NCBI RefSeq assembly: GCF_010614725.1
Contig: NZ_JAAEHL010000005.1
Coordinates: 186,001 to 250,000, forward strand
DNA: 64,000 nt
Origin: Flavobacterium ajazii
GTDB taxonomy: Bacteria > Bacteroidota > Bacteroidia > Flavobacteriales > Flavobacteriaceae
Direction: 5' to 3'
The position numbers were made by a program, and so were the translations under genes. Below the pieces are notes generated by a model, which did not search any database, was not told the DNA's origin, and saw only the letters and a list, made by a program, of their open reading frames with translations. Shown here piece by piece: positions 36,090 through 44,431 of this stretch (position 1 is the first letter of the stretch; the number at the start of each line of letters is the position of its first letter).

Positions 36090-36656
36090 ATGTCAGTAAA
36101 AATTAGATTACAAAGACACGGTAAAAAAGGAAAACCTTTTTACTGGGTAGTAGCTGCAGATGCACGCTCAAAAAGAGATGGTAGATACTTAGAGAAAATC
36201 GGTACTTACAATCCAAACACTAACCCGGCAACTGTTGAGTTAAACCTTGACAGCGCAGTTAAATGGTTACACAATGGTGCACAGCCAACTGATACTGCAA
36301 GAGCTATCCTTTCTTACAAAGGTGCTTTATTGAAACACCACCTTGACGGAGGAGTTCGTAAAGGAGCTTTAACTCAAGAGCAGGCTGATGCTAAATTAAC
36401 TGCATGGTTAGAAGCAAAAGCTGGAAAAGTTGATGCTAAAAAAGATGGTTTATCTAAAGCAAAAGCTGATGCTAAAGCTACAGCATTAAAAGCAGAGAAA
36501 GAAGTTAACGCTAAACGTGTTGCTGATGCTGCTGCTGCACAAGCTGAAGCTGCTGCCGCTGCACAAGCTGCTGAGGCTACTGAAGAAGTTGCTGAAGTTG
36601 AAGCTGCTGAAGAAGCTCCTGCTGCTGAAGAGAATAACGAAACAACTGAAGCATAA
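36090..36656 (+). CDS. rpsP: Ribosomal protein S16 with long alanine-rich tail
   Basis: Small-subunit ribosomal protein. Residues 1 to about 80 are canonical (MSVKIRLQRHGKKGKPFYWV, GRYLEKIGTYNPN). The protein has 188 residues, versus 80-90 in most bacteria; the tail from about 100 is rich in Ala, Lys and then Glu (AAAQAEAAAAAQAAEATEEV). Extended S16 tails occur in Bacteroidota. It heads the rpsP-rimM operon and has a hairpin in its leader. Confidence 0.98.
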   Translation: MSVKIRLQRHGKKGKPFYWVVAADARSKRDGRYLEKIGTYNPNTNPATVELNLDSAVKWLHNGAQPTDTARAILSYKGALLKHHLDGGVRKGALTQEQADAKLTAWLEAKAGKVDAKKDGLSKAKADAKATALKAEKEVNAKRVADAAAAQAEAAAAAQAAEATEEVAEVEAAEEAPAAEENNETTEA

Positions 36657-36672
36657 TTTTTACTTGGCGGTA

Positions 36673-37197
36673 ATGCGTAAAGAAGATTGTTTTTATTTAG
36701 GTAAAATCGCTAAAAAATTTAGTTTCAAAGGTGAAGTTCTGATCTATTTAGACACAGACGAACCTGAGTTATACGAAAATCTGGAATCAGTGTTTGTTGA
36801 ACAAAACAAACATCTGATTCCTTTTTTTATTGAAACCAGTTCTCTACATAAAGGCGATTTCTTAAGAGTTCGTTTTGAAGATGTAAATACAGAACAAGAT
36901 GCAGATGCTTTAATTGGCAGTGCTATTTATCTTCCTTTAACAATGTTACCAAAACTTACAGGTAACAAATTCTACTTCCACGAAGTTATAGGTTTTGAAA
37001 TCGAAGACCAGCGTTTAGGTGTATTCGGGAAAATTACTTCTATTAATGATTCTTCTGCACAGCCGCTTTTTGAAGTTTTGAATGGTAATGTAGAAATCTT
37101 AGTTCCAATGATAGACCATTTCCTTGTAAAAATTGATCGTGAAAACAAAAAAGTGATTATGGATCTGCCGGAGGGTCTTATTGAAATGTACCTTTAA
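36673..37197 (+). CDS. rimM: 16S rRNA processing / ribosome maturation factor RimM
   Basis: Helps assemble the 30S head by binding S19. The start is ATG 36673 (MRKEDCFYLGKIAKKFSFKG), 16 bases after rpsP; the upstream Leu-rich extension in this frame is only rpsP tail read out of frame. The 174 residues include the N-terminal reductase-like barrel and a PRC-barrel (FYFHEVIGFEIED, VPMIDHFLVKID). It is in the common rpsP-rimM order. Confidence 0.95.
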   Translation: MRKEDCFYLGKIAKKFSFKGEVLIYLDTDEPELYENLESVFVEQNKHLIPFFIETSSLHKGDFLRVRFEDVNTEQDADALIGSAIYLPLTMLPKLTGNKFYFHEVIGFEIEDQRLGVFGKITSINDSSAQPLFEVLNGNVEILVPMIDHFLVKIDRENKKVIMDLPEGLIEMYL

Positions 37198-37292
37198 TTT
37201 AGATTGTTAGACTTCTTAGATTGTTGGATTTTTAGATTATTCATTTGTTGAGGGGAAAATCAGAAATCGTTAATCATCATTCTTAAATCATT

Positions 37293-38000
37293 ATGTTTCA
37301 ATTCAAACAATTTTATGTAAAACAAGATAAAACTGCCATGAAAGTAGGAACAGATGGCGTTTTACTTGGTGCGTGGACTCCAATTCACCATAATCCGTTT
37401 AGTGTTTTAGACATTGGTGTAGGAACGGGAATTATTGCTTTGATGCTGGCACAGCGAACTTCTGCTGAACAAATTGATGCTCTCGAAATTGATGAGGATG
37501 CCTACGAACAGGCTGTTGAAAATTTCGAAAATTCGCCTTGGGGAGACCGCTTATTCTGTTTTCATGCCGGTTTAGATGAATTTATCGAAGAACCGGAAGA
37601 CGAATATGACCTAATTGTTTCAAATCCGCCTTTTTATTCTGAAGATTATAAAACCGAAAACGATCAGCGTGACTTAGCACGTTTTCAGGATGCGATGCCT
37701 TTTGAAGAACTCATTGAAGCTGCTGCTTTGTTACTTTCCGAAAACGGAATCTTTAGTGTAATTCTTCCTTTTAAAGAAGAGGAAAGCTTTATAGCTTTAG
37801 CAAAAGAAGCCGAATTATATCCAACCAAAATTACACGCGTAAAAGGAACTCCGGCTTCAGAAATCAAACGCAGTTTATTGGCTTTTAGCCGCAATGAAAA
37901 TCCGGAAACTGAAATCGATGAATTAATCATTGAAACTTCCAGACATATTTATACGCCTGAGTATATTCAGCTGACAAAAGATTTTTATCTGAAAATGTAA
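37293..38000 (+). CDS. trmN6: tRNA1(Val) (adenine-37-N6)-methyltransferase TrmN6-like
   Basis: A 235-residue class I methyltransferase of the YfiC/TrmN6 group. It shows VLDIGVGTGIIALMLAQR near 38-55, an acidic ALEIDEDAYEQA, and the N6-adenine motif NPPFY (DLIVSNPPFYSED near 110-117). The early MKVGTDGVLLGAW is typical of the family. The substrate tRNA assignment follows E. coli YfiC. The 96 bases before it contain repeated TTAGATTGTTAGA motifs. Confidence 0.9.
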   Translation: MFQFKQFYVKQDKTAMKVGTDGVLLGAWTPIHHNPFSVLDIGVGTGIIALMLAQRTSAEQIDALEIDEDAYEQAVENFENSPWGDRLFCFHAGLDEFIEEPEDEYDLIVSNPPFYSEDYKTENDQRDLARFQDAMPFEELIEAAALLLSENGIFSVILPFKEEESFIALAKEAELYPTKITRVKGTPASEIKRSLLAFSRNENPETEIDELIIETSRHIYTPEYIQLTKDFYLKM

Positions 38001-38126
38001 TCCTCAATTTTATCTTTAGGTAATTCAAAATCTATAAAAAAATCTATTGCTTACTTTTGAATAACTCAAATAAGTTAAGTATTTATTTTACAACAATAAC
38101 TATTAGTTTTGTTACATTTCTTTATG

Positions 38127-38134
38127 TAGATTTG
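38127..38134 (+). promoter_or_regulatory. Candidate -7 box for acyl-CoA dehydrogenase
   Basis: TAGATTTG matches TAnnTTTG, with TTG about 15 bases upstream (spacing somewhat short), 23 bases before the start codon. Confidence 0.45.
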
Positions 38135-38156
38135 CAGTTAACAAAACTATCGCACC

Positions 38157-39338
38157 ATGAAACCCGACTTATTTCAGGCACCTGATTATTATAACCTTGA
38201 TGATTTACTAACAGACGAACACAAACTGGTTCGCGAGTCTGCACGTGCATGGGTAAAAAGAGAAGTTTCTCCTATTATTGAAGAATATGCCCAAAAAGCC
38301 GAATTTCCTAAGCAAATTATAAAAGGTCTCGGAGAAATCGGTGGATTTGGCCCTTACATTCCGGTAGAATATGGAGGAGCTGGTTTAGACCAGATTTCGT
38401 ACGGACTGATTATGCAGGAAATTGAACGCGGGGATTCAGGCGTACGATCTACCTCATCTGTTCAGTCTTCTTTGGTTATGTATCCAATCTGGAAATACGG
38501 GAACGAGGAACAACGCCTAAAATATTTACCAAAACTAGCCACCGGAGAATTCATGGGCTGCTTTGGTTTAACCGAACCCGATCACGGTTCTGACCCAGGG
38601 AGTATGATTACCAATTTTAAAGATATGGGAGATCATTATCTTTTAAATGGTGCCAAAATGTGGATTTCGAATGCACCTTTTGCTGATATTGCTGTCGTTT
38701 GGGCGAAAAATGAAGAAGGAAGAATTCACGGATTAATCGTAGAACGTGGTATGAAAGGTTTTACAACACCAGAAACACATAACAAATGGTCGCTTCGTAC
38801 ATCATCTACAGGTGAATTGATTTTTGATAACGTAAAAGTTCCTAAAGAAAATTTATTACCCAACAAATCAGGTTTAGGAGCACCACTTGGCTGCCTAGAT
38901 TCAGCCAGATACGGCATTGCCTGGGGAGCAATCGGAGCAGCAATGGACTGTTATGACACGGCTTTACGTTATGCCAAAGAAAGAATCCAGTTTGGAAAAC
39001 CAATTGGCGGAACACAGTTACAGCAGAAAAAATTAGCAGAAATGATTACCGAAATCACGAAGGCGCAATTATTAACCTGGCGCCTGGGTGTATTAAGAAA
39101 TGAAGGAAAGGCAACAACAGCCCAAATCTCTATGGCGAAACGCAACAATGTCGATATGGCGATTCACATTGCACGCGAAGCCAGACAAATGCTGGGCGGA
39201 ATGGGGATTACAGGCGAATATTCGATCATGCGCCATATGATGAATCTTGAAAGTGTAATCACCTACGAAGGAACACATGACATTCATTTATTGATAACCG
39301 GAATGGATGTCACTGGGATTCCAGCATTTAAATCATAA
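38157..39338 (+). CDS. Glutaryl-CoA dehydrogenase-type acyl-CoA dehydrogenase
   Basis: FAD enzyme of 393 residues. The motif RSTSSVQSSLVMYPI near 101 is a hallmark of glutaryl-CoA dehydrogenases; FGLTEPDHGSDPGSM binds FAD; the catalytic Glu is in VITYEGTHDIHLL near 375. GCDH oxidatively decarboxylates glutaryl-CoA to crotonyl-CoA in lysine and tryptophan breakdown. The gene stands alone and ends in a terminator. Confidence 0.9.
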   Translation: MKPDLFQAPDYYNLDDLLTDEHKLVRESARAWVKREVSPIIEEYAQKAEFPKQIIKGLGEIGGFGPYIPVEYGGAGLDQISYGLIMQEIERGDSGVRSTSSVQSSLVMYPIWKYGNEEQRLKYLPKLATGEFMGCFGLTEPDHGSDPGSMITNFKDMGDHYLLNGAKMWISNAPFADIAVVWAKNEEGRIHGLIVERGMKGFTTPETHNKWSLRTSSTGELIFDNVKVPKENLLPNKSGLGAPLGCLDSARYGIAWGAIGAAMDCYDTALRYAKERIQFGKPIGGTQLQQKKLAEMITEITKAQLLTWRLGVLRNEGKATTAQISMAKRNNVDMAIHIAREARQMLGGMGITGEYSIMRHMMNLESVITYEGTHDIHLLITGMDVTGIPAFKS

Positions 39339-39368
39339 ACATCTATTAAAATATATACAAATGATTCT

Positions 39369-39400
39369 AAAAAAGCTTCTTCTAACCGGGAAGCTTTTTT
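39369..39400 (+). terminator. Terminator after acyl-CoA dehydrogenase
   Basis: AAAAAAGCTTC / GAAGCTTTTTT perfect eleven-pair arms around a ten-base loop, 30 bases after the stop. Confidence 0.88.
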
Positions 39401-39423
39401 ATATTTACCAAAAAATACCACCT

Positions 39424-40206
39424 ATGAATATTACTACCATTAACAAAAACATCCAGCCTCAAAAAGATGTGCTGTTACAGCATCCTTTGTACAATAAAAT
39501 CCAGAGCATCGATGACTTACATCGCTTTTTAGAAAGCCATGTTTTTGCTGTTTGGGATTTTATGTCATTATTGAAGGCTTTACAAGCCAAACTTACCTGC
39601 ACAACCACACCCTGGTTTGCCACCGAGAATCCTGAAACCAGATATTTAATCAACGAAATTGTCCTTGCCGAAGAAACAGATCTTAGCATCGATGGCAGAA
39701 GACAAAGTCACTACGAAATGTATCTTGAAGCGATGGAGGATTGTGGCGCAGACACAACAGGGATTAACAAATTTTTATCTGAAGTACATTCGCTTCATAA
39801 TATTTTTGTGGCCATCAAACAAAGTTCATTGCATCCGGATGTAAAATCTTTTTTAGATTTCACCTTTAGAGTTATTGAACAAGGAAAACCACATGAAATA
39901 GCTGCCGCTTTCACTTTTGGAAGAGAAGATCTGATTCCAAGTATGTTTACTGAAATCCTGAAAAACTTTCAAAAAAACCTGCCGGATACCGATTTAAGCA
40001 AATTACTGTATTATTTCGAAAGACATATCGAACTGGATGCTGATGAACACGGGCCAATGGCCATGCAGATGATTACCGATTTATGCCAGGATGATGCCCA
40101 AAAATGGAAAGAAGTAGAAGAAGTTTCAATCCTTGCCCTTGAAAAAAGAATCGGACTCTGGAACGCCATCGAAGAAGAAATTCTCCTGAAAACAGAAATG
40201 GTTTAA
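39424..40206 (+). CDS. DUF3050 family protein, heme-oxygenase-like fold
   Basis: A 260-residue protein starting at ATG 39424 (MNITTINKNIQPQKD), after the terminator. The pattern of Glu and His ligands across helices (ESHVFAVWDFM, EIVLAEETD, HYEMYLEAM, ERHIELDADEHG) fits DUF3050 of the heme-oxygenase-like diiron oxidase superfamily, which often oxidises or cleaves small substrates. The substrate is unknown, and no gene nearby indicates it. A longer reading from 39307 runs through the previous gene and is not real. Confidence 0.85.
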   Translation: MNITTINKNIQPQKDVLLQHPLYNKIQSIDDLHRFLESHVFAVWDFMSLLKALQAKLTCTTTPWFATENPETRYLINEIVLAEETDLSIDGRRQSHYEMYLEAMEDCGADTTGINKFLSEVHSLHNIFVAIKQSSLHPDVKSFLDFTFRVIEQGKPHEIAAAFTFGREDLIPSMFTEILKNFQKNLPDTDLSKLLYYFERHIELDADEHGPMAMQMITDLCQDDAQKWKEVEEVSILALEKRIGLWNAIEEEILLKTEMV

Positions 40207-40228
40207 AAACCAAAATAATATATTTAAC

Positions 40229-40296
40229 GTAACTATTTGTTTAAACGTATCGCAATTTAAACAAATTATGAAACCGCAATTTAAACAAATAGTTAC
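40229..40296. repeat. 17-bp perfect inverted repeat spanning the GDSL start codon
   Basis: GTAACTATTTGTTTAAA (40229-40245) and its exact complement at 40280-40296 enclose a 34-base loop that contains the start codon (40268). A direct repeat of GCAATTTAAACAAAT also occurs at about 40252-40266 and 40276-40290. Confidence 0.8.
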
Positions 40297-41044
40297 TGTT
40301 ATCCTTTCCATATTCCTTTTAAGCTGCAGTACTGAAGAAACACCTTCTGAAACAGCAGTTACTCCCGAACCTGTTACTCCTCCAACAACAGTCCCGAACC
40401 CGGAAATTCCAACTGGTCCAATTGCTAAATCAATAAATTATTTAGCGTTAGGTGACAGTTATACCATTGGGCAAAGCGTCTGCGAAACCTGCCGATTTCC
40501 AGAACAGCTCAAAACAAGCTTAAAAATGTTTTATACAAAAACTAACTTTTCATTAAAAGTTATCGCCACAACCGGATGGACAACCACAAATTTAATTTCA
40601 GCCATAAACCAGCAAAAACCCGAATCCAATTATGATTTGGTAACGTTGTTAATTGGCGTCAACAATCAATATCAGGGCAAAGATTTTTCTGTTTATGAAA
40701 AAGAATTTCCTGAGTTAGTAACCAAAGCAATTGAATTGGCAAAAGGCGATAAAAAAAATGTAATAGTAGTTTCGATTCCCGATTATGCCTACACTCCTTA
40801 TGCAAAAAATTTAAGCGATAGTCAAAAAGCAAAAATCTCCACAGAAATCAATCAGTACAATAGCTTTGCCGAGAATTATTGCAAAACAAATGACATCGTT
40901 TTTGTTGGAATTACCGATATTACCAGACAAGGACTCAGCAATCCAAATCTGGTTGCTTCAGATGGTTTGCATCCTTCAGAATCGGCTTATGCTGCGTTTG
41001 TTGAGCGCCTTATGCCCAAAGTCCAAATAATATTGCAGGATTAG
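40268..41044 (+). CDS. GDSL/SGNH-family esterase lipoprotein
   Basis: A 258-residue exported hydrolase. The lipoprotein signal ends in FLLSC, followed by a Pro/Thr-rich linker. The SGNH blocks are present: LALGDSYTIGQSV (Ser), the GVNNQYQG Asn block and DGLHPSESAY with Asp and His; the Gly block is less obvious. Members are esterases acting on lipids or acetylated glycans at the cell surface. The ATG lies in the loop of a 17-bp inverted repeat that could hide it from ribosomes. Confidence 0.85.
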   Translation: MKPQFKQIVTVILSIFLLSCSTEETPSETAVTPEPVTPPTTVPNPEIPTGPIAKSINYLALGDSYTIGQSVCETCRFPEQLKTSLKMFYTKTNFSLKVIATTGWTTTNLISAINQQKPESNYDLVTLLIGVNNQYQGKDFSVYEKEFPELVTKAIELAKGDKKNVIVVSIPDYAYTPYAKNLSDSQKAKISTEINQYNSFAENYCKTNDIVFVGITDITRQGLSNPNLVASDGLHPSESAYAAFVERLMPKVQIILQD

Positions 41045-41076
41045 CTATTTAATAATTTTAAGAAGCAAAACTTTAG

Positions 41077-41169
41077 TTTTTAAAACACCCTTAGTCCCGC
41101 TATCCATTTTATCTTTTATGGCGAACCCCGCCACAAAAGGATATCATTTCTATCGGGGCTGGATTAGAG
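41077..41169 (+). repeat. Dispersed hairpin repeat, copy A
   Basis: One of four same-orientation copies of a ~90-base element (others at 48071, 56931, 58721). The two halves are imperfect complements (~35 bases each), with TTTTATGGCG and CGCCACAAAA flanking a short loop. It lies just downstream of the lipoprotein gene ending at 41201, on whose strand it follows the stop; homology with copy D continues past the element's right end. Confidence 0.85.
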
Positions 41170-41200
41170 GATTTTCCATTTAAAGAACGCATTTTTATTT

Positions 41201-41767
41201 TTACATTGACGGAGGTGGAGGTGGAGCCCAAACATCCCCTAAATAACCAAAATCTAAAACTTTTTTTGTTGGGAGAAATTTTAATTTGGCATTTATTTGT
41301 TCTAATGAACCTATGAATATTTTAAGCTCTTTTGGAAATTTATTTCCATATAAAGAAATCTTTTTTCGCTTATCTCCTATAGAAATACCCAAAACATAAG
41401 CCTGACGGCCATACAGATGCTCTTCTGTATAAATACTATCAAACTTTGTAAAATCTATTCCATTAAATAATTTAATAAGTTTTTCTCTTTCTTTTGATTT
41501 AAGGATTGCATACGAGTTTTCTATTGGATAAGGATCACTTTTATGAGCATAAATCGTATCGCTTTTTGCAAATTTTATTGAATAGATACGAAGTGAGTCT
41601 GCTAAAGTAAAAACAAAATTATCAAAAGGAAATGGCCTGGCTTCCTGATTACCAGAAGGCAATGACTTAACCTCTTGATCATCAAAAGGTAACGATATGA
41701 CTTCTTGTTTTTTAGAACAGGAAATTAATATAAATAGAAAATTTAAAAGTATAATTTGTTTTTTCAT
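41201..41767 (-). CDS. Lipoprotein with polyproline tail, paralogue A
   Basis: A 188-residue lipoprotein from ATG 41767 (MKKQIILLNFLFILISC). The N-terminus has three near-repeats of ten residues (SLPFDDQEVK, SLPSGNQEAR, PFPFDN). It then shares with the paralogue at 58818: SDTIYxxK, PIENSYAILKSKEREKLIKLFNGIDFTKFDSIY in pieces, and a closing run of Pro (APPPPPSM). Function unknown. It is last in the minus-strand run after the polyamine operon (30 bases), so it may belong to that transcript or simply follow it. Confidence 0.75.
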   Translation of the reverse strand: MKKQIILLNFLFILISCSKKQEVISLPFDDQEVKSLPSGNQEARPFPFDNFVFTLADSLRIYSIKFAKSDTIYAHKSDPYPIENSYAILKSKEREKLIKLFNGIDFTKFDSIYTEEHLYGRQAYVLGISIGDKRKKISLYGNKFPKELKIFIGSLEQINAKLKFLPTKKVLDFGYLGDVWAPPPPPSM

Positions 41768-41796
41768 AATATTAAAATATAAAACATTCGTATCAA

Positions 41797-42822
41797 TCAT
41801 ACAGCTTTCTTAGACTTCCAAATAAAACCATCCAGTAAATAATGTGTAAACTGAGGTACACTCAATAGCGGAACCAGGACAAACTGCCAGCCCGAGAAAT
41901 CAAAATTACTGATCGAAATGTTTTCATTCCACACAAAAAACTCCCAAAGAAACTCTTCTGAAAAAGCAATTACCAATAAAATCAATGCGTAAATAAATAC
42001 AGCATTGTAACTTTTCAGGAAACTAAAAACTCCTGAACCGCTATCAATTTTATTTTCAACTTCTCTGAAATAAACCAATGCCATATACGGAATTCCGTGT
42101 GAAACTACATTCAGCAAAGTAAAAACAAGATCATCATTAAAATAGACAATTCCGAAATACCACGACAAGGCTGTTCCTAAAACAATAATGTTTTTGGGTA
42201 TGTTAAAAAAGCTGTTTTTCACTGAAATAATTCCAGTACGAACCACATACAATAATAAAATACCAATGTAAATCCAAAACAGAATATTCAATAAAGTCTG
42301 ATTCTCAAAATGAAAAAATTCGTCTTCAACAAACCAGTTAAATTTTCTGTTGGGAGACAAAAACCAAAACAGCATCGGGTAAACGGTTGCTGCATAAATC
42401 GCCAGATTATCGATTATAACAGAAGCCTTTGTTTTTTCTTCGTTACGGGCATACAAACGCATAAAACCATATTGTTGCCTGATGAAATGAAAGACAGCTA
42501 CATAAGCCAGAAAAGACCAAAAAACGAGACTTCCGAAAGAAAACAAAACCATGCTTATTACAAAACAAATAATCGGCAGGAGAATTAGCAATTTCTTCTT
42601 TTTCTGAAATTCATCTGCAACAAAATACGTTTTAAACAAAGTCGCATAAACGTGGGCTACGTCGATAAAAACAATTAAAAAAAGCCAGGTATAAAAAGAA
42701 TAATTATTTTCGATTTCAGTTATGTAATCCTGAAACATAAAAATGATCGCCAGTACAAAAAATGACGGTCCGATGATAAACAGTAAATCTGTTTTGGCTT
42801 TATGAATCCAGGGTTGCATCAT
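41797..42822 (-). CDS. Polytopic membrane protein with conserved-looking histidines
   Basis: A 341-residue integral membrane protein with about eight to nine helices. Histidine motifs lie in or next to helices: FIDVAHVYATLFKTY near 53, VFHFIRQQYGFMRLYARN near 109, NVVSHGIPYMALVYF near 236, and PQFTHYLLDGFIWK near 322. Spaced His pairs in a membrane protein recall diiron hydroxylase or carotene-oxygenase-type enzymes, but I do not recognise the family. Its start overlaps the stop of the FAD oxidase gene by 23 bases, so it is translated with it and belongs to the polyamine operon. Confidence 0.8.
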   Translation of the reverse strand: MMQPWIHKAKTDLLFIIGPSFFVLAIIFMFQDYITEIENNYSFYTWLFLIVFIDVAHVYATLFKTYFVADEFQKKKKLLILLPIICFVISMVLFSFGSLVFWSFLAYVAVFHFIRQQYGFMRLYARNEEKTKASVIIDNLAIYAATVYPMLFWFLSPNRKFNWFVEDEFFHFENQTLLNILFWIYIGILLLYVVRTGIISVKNSFFNIPKNIIVLGTALSWYFGIVYFNDDLVFTLLNVVSHGIPYMALVYFREVENKIDSGSGVFSFLKSYNAVFIYALILLVIAFSEEFLWEFFVWNENISISNFDFSGWQFVLVPLLSVPQFTHYLLDGFIWKSKKAV

Positions 42823-44431
42823 TTAAAATTTGGTTTACAGCATTAATTCCCTGATGAAAAGCTTCTTCAAAAATAGAGATTCCGGACAGATCGGTATGAG
42901 CAAAATAAATTCGGTTTTCGATATTTTTTGCCGCATTCTCTTTGGCCTGACCAAAAATAAAATCAGGTACTGGCGAAATCATTCCGTGGCCTAAAATAAA
43001 GACCTCCATTTCTTCCGTGTATTCTTCAATATCCGGATGCGCAATTTTCAGGTCATCAAAAACAACCTGTTTCCAGTATTCCTTATCTTTTTTATAGATT
43101 TCTTTTCGGGTTTTCTTCAAATCCGGTGATGAAAAACTATAATAATAGGTGATTACTTTTTTCTCCTGAACCTGATTGAGCGTCTGATGCTGCGCATATA
43201 CATAACCCAGACCTTTGGCATCATAAATCACATTATCCCACGAAAGCGGAAAACTGAAATTGTCTGACAAATCATTTACCGTTAAAGTTGCCAAAAGCCA
43301 TGGTGTATAATGAAATTCTTTTGTAAAAGCTTTTCTGTCTTTTATCAAATACTGATTGACAAACTGAGGTGTTGCCATAATAACTTTGTCTGCAATGATT
43401 TGTACTGAAACCTTTTTGACATCATCAAATGCCTTTACAACAACTTTATTGTTTTCGACTTTTACCTCATAAACCAAATGGTTTTTCAGGGTTTTCTTCT
43501 CAGCATATTTTTTAAGATGACCGGCTAATCTTGCATTACCTTCCGGCCAGGTTAAAACGCTTTCATTTTTATCGGCAACCGAATCCTGTTTTCTTCCGGC
43601 AAAATAATGAATTCCGGCCCAGGCAGAAACGAATTCAATTCCTAATCCAAAGTCATCTTTACAGCAATAATCGATATAATTGAATAAAGGTTTCGATTTG
43701 AAATTATTATTTTCAAACCATTTTTGCATGGTTATTTTATCCAGATTTCGTGCATTTTGATCTTCAGAAGAAAGATAAATCGGAATATCAAATAAGTATT
43801 TCTGATCTGCTCCTTTAGCTATTCTGAATGCATCCATTTCCTTAAAGAATCGTATAAATTCCCTATCATCTTCAGCCGAATTTCCTTCTTTTGGAACAAC
43901 GCCTTCCTGCCAGTTATTTTTATAAAACAATCTTTCGTCAGGCGCAAAAGTCAATTGCAGTTCATCGAAAACCGGAAGACCTTTTTCATTATACCCTAAG
44001 ATAATTTTTTCTTCTTCCAGAAAATGCAGTAATTCTTTATCCTCAAAATTGGGAAGAGGAAGATAATGTGCTCCTAATGGATATTTTGAATGTTTATTTT
44101 CGCCATTTGAAGAGTTTCCGCCCAGATGATCTGCCATTTCAAGGAGCAAAAAATCTGAAATCCCTTTTCTATGAAACTGGCGGGCAGCACTAAGTCCCGA
44201 AATTCCTCCTCCAATAATTAAATACGGAATCTGAATTTGCTCTGTTGGCTTCGGAAAATCTTTAATCCATAACCGATGCCCCAGAAGATGATTTGTTCCG
44301 GACAATCGAATCATTAAAATCGCTATTTTATCGGAACAAAACTGTAAAAACGGAATCAGAAGCAATGAAGCCCCAATTCCTTTTATGAAATTTCGTCTTC
44401 CTTTATTGCAATTTTCCCCACTCTTCATCAA
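42800..44431 (-). CDS. Tat-signal FAD amine-oxidase-like oxidoreductase
   Basis: A 543-residue flavoprotein of the monoamine/polyamine oxidase superfamily. The N-terminus has a twin-arginine signal (RRNFIKGIGASLLLIPFLQFC) with a possible lipobox, predicting a folded, exported, perhaps membrane-tethered enzyme. The Rossmann FAD motif YLIIGGGISGLSAARQFH follows near 67, then GGNSSNG and LGAHYLP, and IYFAHTDLSGISIFEEAFHQG at the C-terminus closes the FAD site. Substrate is not known; in an operon with an aminopropyltransferase and AdoMet decarboxylase a polyamine-like amine is a reasonable guess. The gene overlaps both neighbours. Confidence 0.88.
   Translation of the reverse strand: MMKSGENCNKGRRNFIKGIGASLLLIPFLQFCSDKIAILMIRLSGTNHLLGHRLWIKDFPKPTEQIQIPYLIIGGGISGLSAARQFHRKGISDFLLLEMADHLGGNSSNGENKHSKYPLGAHYLPLPNFEDKELLHFLEEEKIILGYNEKGLPVFDELQLTFAPDERLFYKNNWQEGVVPKEGNSAEDDREFIRFFKEMDAFRIAKGADQKYLFDIPIYLSSEDQNARNLDKITMQKWFENNNFKSKPLFNYIDYCCKDDFGLGIEFVSAWAGIHYFAGRKQDSVADKNESVLTWPEGNARLAGHLKKYAEKKTLKNHLVYEVKVENNKVVVKAFDDVKKVSVQIIADKVIMATPQFVNQYLIKDRKAFTKEFHYTPWLLATLTVNDLSDNFSFPLSWDNVIYDAKGLGYVYAQHQTLNQVQEKKVITYYYSFSSPDLKKTRKEIYKKDKEYWKQVVFDDLKIAHPDIEEYTEEMEVFILGHGMISPVPDFIFGQAKENAAKNIENRIYFAHTDLSGISIFEEAFHQGINAVNQILNDATLDS

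Noticed and set aside
36517..36672. Leu-rich N-terminal extension of RimM
   Set aside because: It is the Ala/Lys tail of rpsP read in another frame; RimM starts at 36673.
39307..39423. Longer start for the DUF3050 protein
   Set aside because: It would begin inside the previous gene and run through its terminator hairpin.
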